Shown: positions 36,712 through 46,059, counted from the stretch's first letter. The stretch: 64,000 nucleotides of DNA from Natronohydrobacter sp. (GCA_030603695.1 JAUVXF010000001.1:62001-126000); one strand, 5' to 3'. Program-made: numbers and translations. The notes: generated from the sequence alone by a model not told the origin.

Positions 36712-38526
36712 TCACCCTTCAGCCTTCTCGGCCAGTGCCAGCCATTCTTCCTCTGCGGCCTCCAGCGCGGCTTGGCGCGCGGCCATGGCCTCTGTCGCCT
36801 TGCGAAATTTCACAGGCTCGCGGGTGAACAGATTGGCGTCTGACAGCAATTCTGCCAGCTTGGCTATCTCTGCCTCCAGCCGTGCAATCTCTGCGGGCAG
36901 CTTTTCCAGCCTATGCGATTCGGTAAAACTCAGGCCCGGTTTTGCGCCTGCTTTGGGCTTGCCCTTGGGCGCGGCGGCAGGGGCGACAGAAACACTGGCC
37001 GCACCCGGCTTTTCCACCGCAGGGCGCTGCGCCATGTAATCCGACCAGCCGCCCGCATAGGCCGTAACCTTGCCCTCGCCTTCAAAGACAAGCGTGGTCG
37101 AGGCGATGCGATCAATGAAATCCCGATCATGGCTGACAAGCAGCACCGTGCCATCAAACTCGCTCAGGATATCTTGCAGCAGATCCAGCGTTTCCACATC
37201 CAGATCATTTGTCGGCTCGTCCAGCACCAGCAGATTGGCCGGTTGCGCCATGATCCGCGCCAGCAACAGCCGCGCTTTTTCACCACCCGACAGCGCCCGC
37301 ACAGGGGCGCGCGCCTGCGCCTCATCAAACAGAAACTCTTTCAGATAGCCCACCACATGCTTGGGCTGGCCCCGCACCATCACCTGATCGGCCTGCCCCG
37401 GCACGCGCATTAGCGGATCACCTGTCAGGTTTTCCCAAAGCGTTGCATTGGGATCAAGCTGCGCGCGGCTTTGGTCAAATATCGCAACCTCCAAGCCTGT
37501 GCCGCGCCGGATCGTGCCGCTATCGGCCTCTTCCGCGCCGGTAATCAGGCGCAACAGCGTGGTTTTGCCAATGCCATTGGGGCCAACAAAGGCCACACGC
37601 TCGCCCCGCATCACCCGCAACGAAAAATCGCGCAAGATCGCACGCCCGCCATAGGATTTCTGGACATGTTCCAACTCTGCCACCAGCTTGCCTGATGGCG
37701 GTGCAGCTTCCAGCGCCATGGCGGCTGTGCCTTGGCGCTTGATCTGGCTGGCCCGCTCGGCCCGCAGCGCTTGCAACGCGCGCACCCGGCCCTGATTGCG
37801 CTTGCGCCGCGCGCTGATCCCTTCCACGGCCCAACGCGCTTCGGCCTTGATCTTGCGGTTCAGCTTGTGGCGGGCCTCATCCTCGGCGGCCCAGATGGTA
37901 TCGCGCCACTCCTCGAACCCGTCAAAGCCAGAATCGCGCCGCCGCACCTGCCCGCGATCCACCCAAAGCGTGGCCCGCGTCAGGGCGCGCAAAAAGGCGC
38001 GGTCATGGCTGATCAGCACAAAGGCGGCACGGGTTTCGCGCAGCCGCGCTTCCAGCCAGCCAATGGCGGCAATATCCAGATGGTTTGTCGGCTCGTCCAA
38101 AAGCATCAGCTCTGGCGCTTCGGCCAACAGCTTGGCCAGCGCCGCGCGCCGCCGCTCTCCGCCAGAGGCCCGCTCTGGCGCCAGATCAGGATTGAAATCC
38201 AACCCCTCGGCGGCCATCTCAATCCGGTAAATCTCGGACGGATCAAGGTTTTGCGCGGCAAACTCGCCCAAAGTGGCAAAACCGGCGAATTCGGGGTCTT
38301 GCTCCATATAGCCCACGCGCACACCCGGCGACAGGCTGCGCGCGCCCTGATCGGCCTCTACCAGCCCGGCCATGACCTTCATCAAGGTAGATTTCCCCGA
38401 TCCATTGCGCCCCACAAGGGCCACGCGGTCGCCGGGCTGGATAACCATATCCAACCCGTCAAAAACAGGATTGCCGCCAAAAGTCAGCGAGATTTGCGAA
38501 AGTTGTAACAGGGGTGCTTGTGCCAT
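36712..38526 (-). CDS. uup: ABC-F ATPase, Uup type
   Basis: 604 residues with two ABC domains and no membrane part. Walker A motifs are GRNGSGKST and GPNGIGKTT; signatures are ASGGERRRAALAKLL and LSGGEKARLLLARIM; Walker B are LMLLDEPTNHLD and LLVLDEPTNDLD. The C-terminal coiled coil (LEKLPAEIARLEAEIAKLAEL) marks the Uup subgroup, linked to ribosome rescue or assembly and to DNA-branch binding. The ATG (complement of 38524-38526) is taken; an upstream in-frame start adds only basic residues. Confidence 0.92.
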   Translation of the reverse strand: MAQAPLLQLSQISLTFGGNPVFDGLDMVIQPGDRVALVGRNGSGKSTLMKVMAGLVEADQGARSLSPGVRVGYMEQDPEFAGFATLGEFAAQNLDPSEIYRIEMAAEGLDFNPDLAPERASGGERRRAALAKLLAEAPELMLLDEPTNHLDIAAIGWLEARLRETRAAFVLISHDRAFLRALTRATLWVDRGQVRRRDSGFDGFEEWRDTIWAAEDEARHKLNRKIKAEARWAVEGISARRKRNQGRVRALQALRAERASQIKRQGTAAMALEAAPPSGKLVAELEHVQKSYGGRAILRDFSLRVMRGERVAFVGPNGIGKTTLLRLITGAEEADSGTIRRGTGLEVAIFDQSRAQLDPNATLWENLTGDPLMRVPGQADQVMVRGQPKHVVGYLKEFLFDEAQARAPVRALSGGEKARLLLARIMAQPANLLVLDEPTNDLDVETLDLLQDILSEFDGTVLLVSHDRDFIDRIASTTLVFEGEGKVTAYAGGWSDYMAQRPAVEKPGAASVSVAPAAAPKGKPKAGAKPGLSFTESHRLEKLPAEIARLEAEIAKLAELLSDANLFTREPVKFRKATEAMAARQAALEAAEEEWLALAEKAEG

Positions 38527-38552
38527 GGCGCGCATATACGCGCGCCGCCTGC

Positions 38553-38852
38553 TCATGGAAAGGGGGAACGCGCGGCCCGCCATGCAAGAACACCCTGCGC
38601 CACAGCAGCAAGCGCGCGCAGATAGCGGCTGTCAGAGGGGCGCGGCACAGGCGCAGGGCCAAACGCCATGGCCACAGATATCAGCGTGCCCGCGCCAAGG
38701 CGCGGATGCACGCGGCCCAGCGCCTTGCGGTGGCAATCGGCCGTATGCGCCGCCGCCAGCATGCGCGCCACAAGCGCGGGCCAGTCCGGCTCTGGCCGGG
38801 CCAATAACACCCGCGCAGCAGTGACAATATCGCCATGGGTGATCTCACGCAT
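38553..38852 (-). CDS. DUF7742-type small protein next to the GTA cluster
   Basis: 99 residues, mostly helical: MREITHGDIVTAARVLLARP, then LVARMLAAAHTADCHRKALG and HPRLGAGTLISVAMAFG. I recognise the pattern from proteins placed just after GTA g15 in Rhodobacterales; function unknown. It lies 26 bp upstream of uup on the same strand and is separated from g15 by a 135-bp gap holding a large cruciform. Confidence 0.72.
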   Translation of the reverse strand: MREITHGDIVTAARVLLARPEPDWPALVARMLAAAHTADCHRKALGRVHPRLGAGTLISVAMAFGPAPVPRPSDSRYLRALAAVAQGVLAWRAARSPFP

Positions 38853-38893
38853 GAAAGCACCCGTCGCACCAATGCCCCCATATCCCCCGCCAA

Positions 38894-38972
38894 GCCCCCG
38901 CGCGCAGACGGCAAGCCCGCGCCCGAAGGGCGCGGGCGGGGGTGGGTGGGCGGGCCGTCTGCGCGCGGGGGC
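38894..38972. repeat. Nested cruciform downstream of GTA g15
   Basis: GCCCCCGCGCGCAGACGG (38894-38911) and its perfect 18-base inverse CCGTCTGCGCGCGGGGGC (38955-38972) enclose a second hairpin, GCCCGCGCCC (38915-38924) with GGGCGCGGGC (38928-38937) over a GAA loop. There is no U-tract on either side. It lies 15 bases beyond the end of the GTA cluster. Confidence 0.85.
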
Positions 38973-38987
38973 GTGCAACAGGCGCCA

Positions 38988-41900
38988 TCATTGCCCCCAA
39001 TCCAGCCGCGCATAAGGCCCCGGCCCAAACCGTTCCGATATCTGCGCCACCTCCAGCGCAAATACGCCATCCACCCCATCCGCATCCTGCATCGCAGCAC
39101 TATAGCGCCACTCCGGCACATCCGTTTCCACTGCGCGCAGCACCGCGCCCGCCTTGCGCACCCGCAGGCTGTAGCGCTCAAACGCCTCACCCAAAGGCAC
39201 CTCCACCGCGCCCCACGCCTCGCCCCCCAGGCGCGTGCGCCGTATCCATGCCAGATCAACATCACCCCCCGGCCGCAGTTGCGCGCGCAGATGGGCGGGC
39301 CGATAGGGCCGCAGCCCCACCCCCTCAAAGACGGCAGAGACATCGCGCTGGCTTGGGTCATTCAGCGGGCGGCTGGCCGGGCCAATGCGCCAGTTGCGCG
39401 CCACGCCCAACCCGTCCAACGGCAGCGCAAGGCTTTCCACCGCGCCATCCAGCATCACCACCACCGCACCCTCTGGCCATAGCTGGGGCATCGCCCCATC
39501 CGTGCCGCGCTGGCCGCGCAGCCGCAAGCGCAGATCATAGAGGCCCGGCGCCACCAATTCGGCCTCGGCAAACTGAAACAGCTCCCACGCGCCGCCCATG
39601 CCAATCGCGGCCATATTGGCCCCGTCCAGCAGCGCGGCAGGGGGCACGCTGTCCAACTGGCCCGAAATCATGCGCAGCCGCAGCGCCGGCCCCCTGTCCC
39701 ACAGCCCGCCCCGCGCGGCCATCAGCGGGGTTTCCGTTATACCCACCCGCGCGGGCCGCGCGATCAGCGCCTCCAGATCATAGGTATCCGGCCCGCTTTG
39801 GCGGTGCAGTGCCACCAGCCCCGGCCAGGCCCGCGCGGCCACTGCAACCCGCCCGTGATGGGCCACTTCTTCCCCGGTTATCAGCGGCAAGTCCAGAAAC
39901 ACCGCCTGCACCGGCGCAGGGGGTGCATAGGCCAGCCCCGCCCCTTGCGCGCGCGCGGTCTCGCCCCAGTCATAGACCGCATCTTCCACGCGCGTGGCCT
40001 CTACCTCGCGCGCGGCGGTCAGGGTGGCGCGGTCTATGCGCCACAGCGCGGGCGCGTGCCCTGCCAGTTCCAGCGCCACCACATCCCCCGCCCCATAATC
40101 GCGCGAAGGGGGCAGCTGAAACCGCGCCCTGTCGCGCGCCACCCGCGCCTGTGCCAACCAGCGCTCTGCGATCAACACCGCCTCGCCCTCTGTCAGCACC
40201 AAAGGCAGGTCAGAGGCAGTGGCGCGGCTTTCGCTGTGATCGGGAAAGCTGGCCTCGGCCATGCGCTGTTCAAAATGCGCGCCCTCTTCCACATAGCCCA
40301 GCCGGATACGGCCTGTCACCTCGGCCTCTGGCGCGCGGATCAGCACCAGATCACCACCCTCCATGCGCGCCAGATCATCCGCGCCCAGCCGCGCCACCGG
40401 ACTGCCCGTGCGCATCTGGAACACCAGCTTGCCGCCACGCTCTGCCACCTCTACGCCATAAGCCAGCATCAGGTTTTGCAGCAGCGCGCGCGGCGCATCG
40501 GTAGAGGCCATGGCAAAGCCCCGCACCACCCCATGCACCCCGCGCACATCCACATCCTGCACCCCGGCCTCTGTGCAAATCTCTGCAATCAGACTGTCCA
40601 GCGGCAGCGCCGTGGCGCGGCCTGTAATCCAATGCCCGCGCGCCCAATTCGCCCCATCGGCCCATAACGCCTGATTGCCGGGAAACCACGGATAAGGCCG
40701 CGCATCCCAGGCCCAGACATGGGCGCGCGCCATATCCACCATTGGCCCGCCATAAAGTTCCGATACCGGGTTTTGCGCCGGATCGGCCCAATACTCATTG
40801 ACCGCGCGAATATATTGCAGCTGAATCGCATCATCCCGCCAGCCCCGCGAAAAATGCGGCACAAAGGATTCCGAGGATTTCGGATCAAGAAACACATTCG
40901 GCTGGTTTGTGCCCCTGTCTATCGCCGGGCAGCCATATTCGGTAAACCAGAACGGCTTGGAACGCGGCACCCAGTCTGTCGGCACTGCCGCGCGCACACC
41001 GCCCACGCGCTCGTGATGGTCATTTTCCCACCAGCCGCGCAAATCCTTGTAGCGCCAGATCCAATCCTCGCGCCATTCGCTTTCATCCACAATCGGGGTG
41101 CGGCTCTGGCTGTGACGGTCGGTTTCGGTGGCGTAAAACCAATCATACCCTTCCCCGCCCGCCACATTGGCGCGCAAATAGTCCAGATCATGCACACCGC
41201 GCCAGATTTTCGCATCCCTGTGGCCTTCGCCATCGCGCCAATCCGAGAGCGGCATATAGTTATCAATTCCGATAGCATCTATCGCGTCATCGGCCCAAAG
41301 CGGATCAAGGTGAAAGAAGCGGTCGCCCTCTGGCGTGATATAGCCAAAATATTCCGACCAATCGGCAGCATAGGTCAGCTTCACATCCGGCCCCAGCAGC
41401 GCGCGCACCTCTGCCGCCAAAGCGCGCAGCGCCGCAACGGCGGGAAAGCTGTTGGCGGGGCCGCGTATCTGCGTCAGGCTGCGCATTTCAGAGCCGATGC
41501 AAAACGCATCCACCCCGCCCGCCGCCTTGCACAGCGCCGCTTGGTGCAGGATAAACCGGCGATAGCGCCATTCCTGCGGGCCGGAATAGACCACCGCACC
41601 GTTCACAATGGCAAAATCACTGGCGCTGGCCGTGCCCATGAAATCGGCCACTTCTTCGGCGGCCTCTGCAAAGCCATCGGGGCTGGCAGGCTGGCCGGGG
41701 GCCTTCGATGTGGTAATCCGCCCGCGCCACGGAAGCGCGGGTTGGCTTTGCCCCTCTGACCACGGATCAGGCAGGGCATTTCCGGGCAAGATTTCCATCA
41801 GCAGAAACGGGTAATACACCACCGCTTGCCCCCGCGCCTTCATCGCGCCAATCGCGGCAATGACAGAGGCATCGGACGGCGTGCCGCCATAAACAGGCCG

Positions 41901-42899
41901 CCCCGCCAGCCGCGCCACTTCGGGCGTGGCACTGGCCGCGCGCCCGGCCACCTGCCAGGGCTGGCCAGGGGCAAGGCGGCTGGCATGTTCCACCTTGGGT
42001 TCAATCTGGCACGGCCCCGCGCGCAGATCAGACCCAAACCATGACACAATCAACAGGCTTGATCGGCAGCGCGGCAATTCGCGGCCCAAAGCCTCCAGCG
42101 CCACATCCAGATCACTGCGCGCGCCGGGGGAATTGAGGTTCAGCGCCTGCTCTGAGCCGCCCAAACCCGCTGCCCCCTCGCGCACATAAACGGGGCTTGG
42201 CGAGAGCGCGAAATCCCCTGTTCCGGGCATCAGCGCCACGCCCTGCACATGATCGGCCATGCTTTGCGCGCGCGCACCCGAAAGCCCGCGCATCACCTCG
42301 AAACTCAGCTGCGGCACCCGGTTGCCAAAGGCGCCCAGTTCCAGATCCTCTATCACCACATAGGCAATCCCGCGATAGGCGGGCACATGGCCCACCCCCT
42401 CCACGGCCTCCATCAACGGGTCTGGCAATTGGCTGTCATCGCCCGGATAAAAGCGCAGGTTCAGATCAGAAGGGGCAATTTCCACCCCATCCGCCCAGAT
42501 ACGCCCCACCCCCAGCACAGGCCCCGCACAAAGCGCCACGGCCAGCGATACCGAATAGCTATACTCGCGCATCTGCGGGCGGCGCGCGATCTTGCCGCCG
42601 CCCCCCGATGTCGTGACAGTTTCGCGAAACTCCGACGCCCAGATCACCTGCCCGCCCAGCCGCATGCGGCCCCAGACGCGCGGCACAGGCGCGCCCTCTG
42701 CCGCGCCTGTCAGGCGCAGCCGCTCCAACCGGCCATGTTCGATCACGCCAGAGCCGCCGCCCAGCAAGCGCTGGTCAATCACCCGGCCCAGCGTGGCCCC
42801 CACAGCGCGCCCGATCACAAGGCCAGACAGGCCAAACACCGCCCCGCCAAAGCCCGATCCGACAGCCGCACCAACGGCAGACAGCACCAAGGTTGCCAT
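38988..42899 (-). CDS. g15: GTA g15: tail megatron / host-recognition protein with TIM-barrel-like domain
   Basis: 1303 residues, the largest GTA protein, forming the distal tail tip. The middle part (about 440-740) is glycoside-hydrolase-like: KLTYAADWSEYFGYITPEGD, then FWFTEYGCPAIDRGTNQPN near residue 653, as in the GTA TIM-barrel family. A phage-tail domain and a C-terminal beta-rich part follow. The Gly-rich N-terminus (LVLSAVGAAVGSGFGGAVFG) is typical. In RcGTA this protein is needed for attachment and DNA entry. It is the last structural gene of the cluster. Confidence 0.95.
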   Translation of the reverse strand: MATLVLSAVGAAVGSGFGGAVFGLSGLVIGRAVGATLGRVIDQRLLGGGSGVIEHGRLERLRLTGAAEGAPVPRVWGRMRLGGQVIWASEFRETVTTSGGGGKIARRPQMREYSYSVSLAVALCAGPVLGVGRIWADGVEIAPSDLNLRFYPGDDSQLPDPLMEAVEGVGHVPAYRGIAYVVIEDLELGAFGNRVPQLSFEVMRGLSGARAQSMADHVQGVALMPGTGDFALSPSPVYVREGAAGLGGSEQALNLNSPGARSDLDVALEALGRELPRCRSSLLIVSWFGSDLRAGPCQIEPKVEHASRLAPGQPWQVAGRAASATPEVARLAGRPVYGGTPSDASVIAAIGAMKARGQAVVYYPFLLMEILPGNALPDPWSEGQSQPALPWRGRITTSKAPGQPASPDGFAEAAEEVADFMGTASASDFAIVNGAVVYSGPQEWRYRRFILHQAALCKAAGGVDAFCIGSEMRSLTQIRGPANSFPAVAALRALAAEVRALLGPDVKLTYAADWSEYFGYITPEGDRFFHLDPLWADDAIDAIGIDNYMPLSDWRDGEGHRDAKIWRGVHDLDYLRANVAGGEGYDWFYATETDRHSQSRTPIVDESEWREDWIWRYKDLRGWWENDHHERVGGVRAAVPTDWVPRSKPFWFTEYGCPAIDRGTNQPNVFLDPKSSESFVPHFSRGWRDDAIQLQYIRAVNEYWADPAQNPVSELYGGPMVDMARAHVWAWDARPYPWFPGNQALWADGANWARGHWITGRATALPLDSLIAEICTEAGVQDVDVRGVHGVVRGFAMASTDAPRALLQNLMLAYGVEVAERGGKLVFQMRTGSPVARLGADDLARMEGGDLVLIRAPEAEVTGRIRLGYVEEGAHFEQRMAEASFPDHSESRATASDLPLVLTEGEAVLIAERWLAQARVARDRARFQLPPSRDYGAGDVVALELAGHAPALWRIDRATLTAAREVEATRVEDAVYDWGETARAQGAGLAYAPPAPVQAVFLDLPLITGEEVAHHGRVAVAARAWPGLVALHRQSGPDTYDLEALIARPARVGITETPLMAARGGLWDRGPALRLRMISGQLDSVPPAALLDGANMAAIGMGGAWELFQFAEAELVAPGLYDLRLRLRGQRGTDGAMPQLWPEGAVVVMLDGAVESLALPLDGLGVARNWRIGPASRPLNDPSQRDVSAVFEGVGLRPYRPAHLRAQLRPGGDVDLAWIRRTRLGGEAWGAVEVPLGEAFERYSLRVRKAGAVLRAVETDVPEWRYSAAMQDADGVDGVFALEVAQISERFGPGPYARLDWGQ

Positions 42900-42916
42900 A
42901 TCTCACTCCATTCAGA

Positions 42917-43342
42917 TCAGGTATCGGGAAAGGCAAAGCGCGCCACAATGCGCCGCGCCCAAGGGTGTGACAGGGGCGCTTCCACCACGCCCGCACGCGG
43001 GCAGGCATGGATAAACCCCCGCCCCCCCGCGCAGTGAATGCCCAGATGCTTGGCCAACGCACCCGCTTGCAGGCGAAACAGCAAAACCTGCCCATCGGCG
43101 GGCTGCTCTGCCGGGCGCAGATGCTGCGCCAGTGCCAGCCACAGCCGTTCTTGCCCGCCGCTTTCGGCCCAACTGGGGGAATAATGGGGCAGCGCCTCTG
43201 GCTCTTGGCCCATGCGCGCGCGCCATATGCCCCGGATCAGGCCCAGACAATCCGCGCCCGCCCCTTGCAGGCTGGCGCGGTGGTGATAGGGCGTGCCAAT
43301 CCAGCCGCGCGCAAGGCGCACAATCTCTGCGCCGCTGCTCAT
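42917..43342 (-). CDS. g14: GTA g14: NlpC/P60 peptidase of the tail tip
   Basis: 141 residues. The catalytic cysteine is Cys32 in GAGADCLGLIRGIW and the histidine is near residue 98 in AKHLGIHCAGG, as in NlpC/P60 cell-wall peptidases. It should open peptidoglycan during DNA delivery. The start overlaps the g13 stop by four bases. Length and position match RcGTA g14. Confidence 0.93.
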   Translation of the reverse strand: MSSGAEIVRLARGWIGTPYHHRASLQGAGADCLGLIRGIWRARMGQEPEALPHYSPSWAESGGQERLWLALAQHLRPAEQPADGQVLLFRLQAGALAKHLGIHCAGGRGFIHACPRAGVVEAPLSHPWARRIVARFAFPDT

Positions 43343-44214
43343 CGCCGCCGCTGGCCCCCGTCATTGGGCTGGCCCGCGCGCGGATAGGCGCTTTGCCAAT
43401 CTTCGCCCGGAATATGCGGAAAGCCCTGAAAATTCAGCAGATTGTCAAATTTCAGGCGGCAGGTTGCGGCCTGTTTGTCGCAGCCCGCTTCCAGCCGCAC
43501 CAGATCACCCACCGCCACAGGCGCGCGCAGCCCGTCCCAAAGCGCGATGTCCCGCGCGCCCGCTTGCGCTCTGTCCTCGCGGATATGGCCCAACAGCCCC
43601 GCCGCCGCGCCAGACAGCACCCGCAACCGGCCCTGCGCAAACCAGCCCGGCGCGACAGTGTCTATGGGTGCAAAGGTAAAGCGCTGGCCATCGGCCACCG
43701 CCTGCACCGGGACTTGGGCAAAATACCCCTCCTGCGCCAGATCAAACCCGCAAGCACGATCCCCCAGCACCGCCCCGCAGGCCGCATGATAGACCCGCCC
43801 GCCTTGCTGGTTCAGCCCCTCGGACAGGCCGCGCAATTCGGCCTTGAACGCGCCACCCGCGCGCGTAATCTCGCCCAGAGAGCCGCGAAAGATCAGCGCG
43901 CGTTGCTCCGGCGCGGCCCAGTTCACCTGCCAGATCCGCAGCCCCGCGCCATCATAGCGCCCCGCCATGATATCGCCCTCGCGCAGCCCGGCGGCACTTA
44001 GCGCGCCCACCGCTTCAGAATTATCCACCGCAAGCCCCGTCACCTGTTCCAGCGCGCGCGCGCTCAGCCCGGTTCCGGCGTGAAAGGTGATCCCCTCAAA
44101 CTGCAAATCCCTGTCATGATCGGTAAAACCCAGCGTCACGCCATCGGCGCGCGTCACAGCCCAGGCCCGCGCGATGGTGGTGGCCCCGCTGGCCAGATGC
44201 GCGGCCAAACTCAT
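43339..44214 (-). CDS. g13: GTA g13: baseplate hub protein (DUF2163)
   Basis: 291 residues. Opening SLAAHLASGATTIARAW and VTLGFTDHDRDLQFEGITF are DUF2163 features. Four cysteines sit as two pairs, AACGAVLGDRACGF (near 143-153) and EAGCDKQAATCRLKF (near 248-256), as in hub proteins that hold an iron-sulfur cluster (RcGTA hub, phage gpL-like). ATGA overlap with g12. Confidence 0.93.
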   Translation of the reverse strand: MSLAAHLASGATTIARAWAVTRADGVTLGFTDHDRDLQFEGITFHAGTGLSARALEQVTGLAVDNSEAVGALSAAGLREGDIMAGRYDGAGLRIWQVNWAAPEQRALIFRGSLGEITRAGGAFKAELRGLSEGLNQQGGRVYHAACGAVLGDRACGFDLAQEGYFAQVPVQAVADGQRFTFAPIDTVAPGWFAQGRLRVLSGAAAGLLGHIREDRAQAGARDIALWDGLRAPVAVGDLVRLEAGCDKQAATCRLKFDNLLNFQGFPHIPGEDWQSAYPRAGQPNDGGQRRR

Positions 44215-44843
44215 AGCCGCACCTCCAGCACCGGCACTTTGGGCACTTCGCCTGCCGAAAAACTGGCAACGGATACCTGAATCAGATCAGTATCAAACCG
44301 CACCGGCACATCAAATTCAAACCCGGCCCGAATTTCGGCCCCGGCATCGGGGGGGCGGGCAAAGGTGATCAGGCCCGTAGCGCTATCCACCGCATAATCG
44401 CGCCCCAAGGCTAAGGCATCGCGCCCCACCGCCGCCAGAACAGAGCCTTCCACCGGCTTGGCAATCGCGCGCTGATAGGCTTGCGCGCCAGAGGCATAGG
44501 TCTTGGCCAGCGCGAAGATGCGGGTTTCGCCATCGCCATAGCCCAAAAGCTGGTCAAACGCCGTAATCGTATGCGAGGCAGGCGCAGAGCGGTAATCGCC
44601 CCAATCCTTCCAACGAAACCCGTGCAACATGCCCGCGCGGGCCTCGAAAAACGCGATCAGGGTTTCCAGATCATCCAGCGCGCGCAAGCCCGTTCCCGCA
44701 TCATAGCGCCTACGCGAATTGGCCCAGGGGGTGTTGCGCTCCTCATGGCCATTGGCCAGTTCCACTATCTCTGTGCGCCGCTCTGGCCCGCCCAAAGCCC
44801 CAAAGCTCAGGCCAGCAGGAAAGCGGATTTCGTGAAATGCCAT
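44211..44843 (-). CDS. g12: GTA g12: distal tail protein (DUF2460)
   Basis: 210 residues. MAFHEIRFPAGLSFGALGGP and the following RRTEIVELANGHEERNTPWA are the DUF2460 signature; EARAGMLHGFRWKDWGDYRS is the second conserved block. It forms the ring at the tail end in RcGTA. The ATG (complement of 44841-44843) is preferred; the longer ORF runs into g11. Confidence 0.93.
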   Translation of the reverse strand: MAFHEIRFPAGLSFGALGGPERRTEIVELANGHEERNTPWANSRRRYDAGTGLRALDDLETLIAFFEARAGMLHGFRWKDWGDYRSAPASHTITAFDQLLGYGDGETRIFALAKTYASGAQAYQRAIAKPVEGSVLAAVGRDALALGRDYAVDSATGLITFARPPDAGAEIRAGFEFDVPVRFDTDLIQVSVASFSAGEVPKVPVLEVRL

Positions 44844-44861
44844 CTGGGATTCCCTTCTCAG

Positions 44862-44916
44862 CGGTTTCGCTGGCCTGTGGCCAGTTGCTTCAACGGTTTC
44901 GCTGGCCTGTGGCCAG
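44862..44916. repeat. 23-bp direct repeat at the g11/g12 junction
   Basis: CGGTTTCGCTGGCCTGTGGC plus CAG occurs at 44862-44884 and again at 44894-44916, nine bases apart. The second copy encodes the last residues of g11 (LATGQRN on the minus strand); the first lies in the gap before g12. It looks like a local duplication of the g11 3' end. Confidence 0.9.
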
Positions 44917-45546
44917 CAGGCGCGACATCTGCGCCGCGATCTGGGTTTGTGAGCGCGCAAACCCCGCCACATCGGGGGTAGAGATGTTGAACGTCACCGC
45001 CAGCGCCCGCCCGCCCCCGCCCGCGCGCCCCCCAAGCCGCCCATCCGCACCGCGCGACAGCGGCAAAATCGCCTCTGGCCCGGCCTCTCCCATCAGGCCG
45101 GTCGTGCCGCCGCGCATGGGAAAGGCCGTTGCCTGTGAAATTACACCCCCCTTGGCAAAGGGCATAATGCGCCCCGCGCTAAACGCGCCGCCCGCGCCAA
45201 AGGGCATCACTGCACCCATCGCGCCCGCCACACCCTGCGCCAAAGCCGCGCCAAAGGCGTTTTGCACCGGGCGCATGGCGGTGTTGTAAACACTTGCCAC
45301 CATGCTTTGCGCCACACCGCGCAGCGCATCTTGCAGGCGCATCCCGTCAAAGATAACGCCATCAAAGGCCCGCCGCAGCCCGGTGGAAAACCCGCGCGAC
45401 AGCCCCTCCACCTCGCGCCCGGTGAATACCAGATTACGCCCCAGCCCGGCCAATTCGCCATCAAAGGCCGCCACCAGCCCGGCGGTTTGCCCCAGCCGCG
45501 ATTCCAGCGCGGCGATTTGGCCTTCCAGATCAGTCAGCGTTGTCAT
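44890..45546 (-). CDS. g11: GTA g11: tail tape measure protein (short)
   Basis: 218 residues, short as expected for the small GTA tail. A helical N-terminal half (LEGQIAALESRLGQTAGLVA) is followed by the conserved FDGVIFDGMRLQDALRGVAQ and a Gly/Ala-rich C-terminal half with FGAGGAFSAGRIMPFAKGG and EAGPEAILPL, typical of tape-measure ends. The tail length fits an RcGTA-sized particle. Confidence 0.92.
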   Translation of the reverse strand: MTTLTDLEGQIAALESRLGQTAGLVAAFDGELAGLGRNLVFTGREVEGLSRGFSTGLRRAFDGVIFDGMRLQDALRGVAQSMVASVYNTAMRPVQNAFGAALAQGVAGAMGAVMPFGAGGAFSAGRIMPFAKGGVISQATAFPMRGGTTGLMGEAGPEAILPLSRGADGRLGGRAGGGGRALAVTFNISTPDVAGFARSQTQIAAQMSRLLATGQRNR

Positions 45547-45547
45547 C

Positions 45548-45748
45548 TTACCTGCCTTTCACTGCATCAGGGTAGCGCGCGGCCAGTTCTTCCAGCCTTG
45601 CGCGCGTCAGGGGGGCGGGCTGGCCTTCCAGCCCGGCCATGATCATCAACTCCATCGGTGTCAGCGCCCAGAAATCGCGCGGGTGCAGGCGCAAATCGCG
45701 CAGGCCAAGGCGCATCAGCGCGGGCCAGTCAAAGCGCGGATGGGTCAT
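45548..45748 (-). CDS. g10.1: GTA g10.1: tail assembly chaperone (rcc01693 family)
   Basis: 66 residues. FDWPALMRLGLRDLRLHPRD and FWALTPMELMIMAG are the phage tail-chaperone (TAC) pattern. It overlaps g10 by four bases and ends one base before g11. In many phages the second chaperone part is made by a frameshift; here it is a separate overlapping ORF, as in RcGTA. Confidence 0.9.
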   Translation of the reverse strand: MTHPRFDWPALMRLGLRDLRLHPRDFWALTPMELMIMAGLEGQPAPLTRARLEELAARYPDAVKGR

Positions 45749-46059
45749 GCAGGCGGGGTAAAGGCGCGCGCCAAAAGCGCGGCTGCCGCCTGTGCAGCGC
45801 CCTGAATACCGCCTGCAATCTCGGCATGGGCCAGATCATCGGCCCCGCCCTGCCAGCCGCCCCCGCGCAACCCCGCCACCAGCAGCGCCAGCACATCGCG
45901 CGCCCGGAACTGCCCGCCTTCAAACCGCTCCACCAGCGCCAAGAGGGTATCTTCGCCCAAACCGGCCTCCAGTTCGGCCAGCGCGCCCAAAGACAGGCGC
46001 AGCACATGCGCTTGCCCGTCAATCACCAGCCGCACATCACCTGTATAAGGATTGGCCAT
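45745..46059 (-). CDS. g10: GTA g10: tail assembly chaperone (GTA_gp10 family)
   Basis: 104 residues. MANPYTGDVRLVIDGQAHVL and LRLSLGALAELEAGLGEDTL match the GTA_gp10 family; the rest is a helical Ala-rich tail. With g10.1 it should coat the tape measure during tail assembly. Position between the tail-tube and tape-measure genes is diagnostic. Confidence 0.92.
   Translation of the reverse strand: MANPYTGDVRLVIDGQAHVLRLSLGALAELEAGLGEDTLLALVERFEGGQFRARDVLALLVAGLRGGGWQGGADDLAHAEIAGGIQGAAQAAAALLARAFTPPA

Noticed and set aside
38942-42616. Long plus-strand ORFs opposite GTA g15
   Set aside because: They are Pro/Arg/Ala-rich frames caused by high GC and lie opposite a well-supported 1303-residue protein.
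45548-46059. Programmed frameshift between g10 and g10.1
   Set aside because: The two ORFs have separate starts with an ATGA overlap; no slippery heptamer was seen at the junction.
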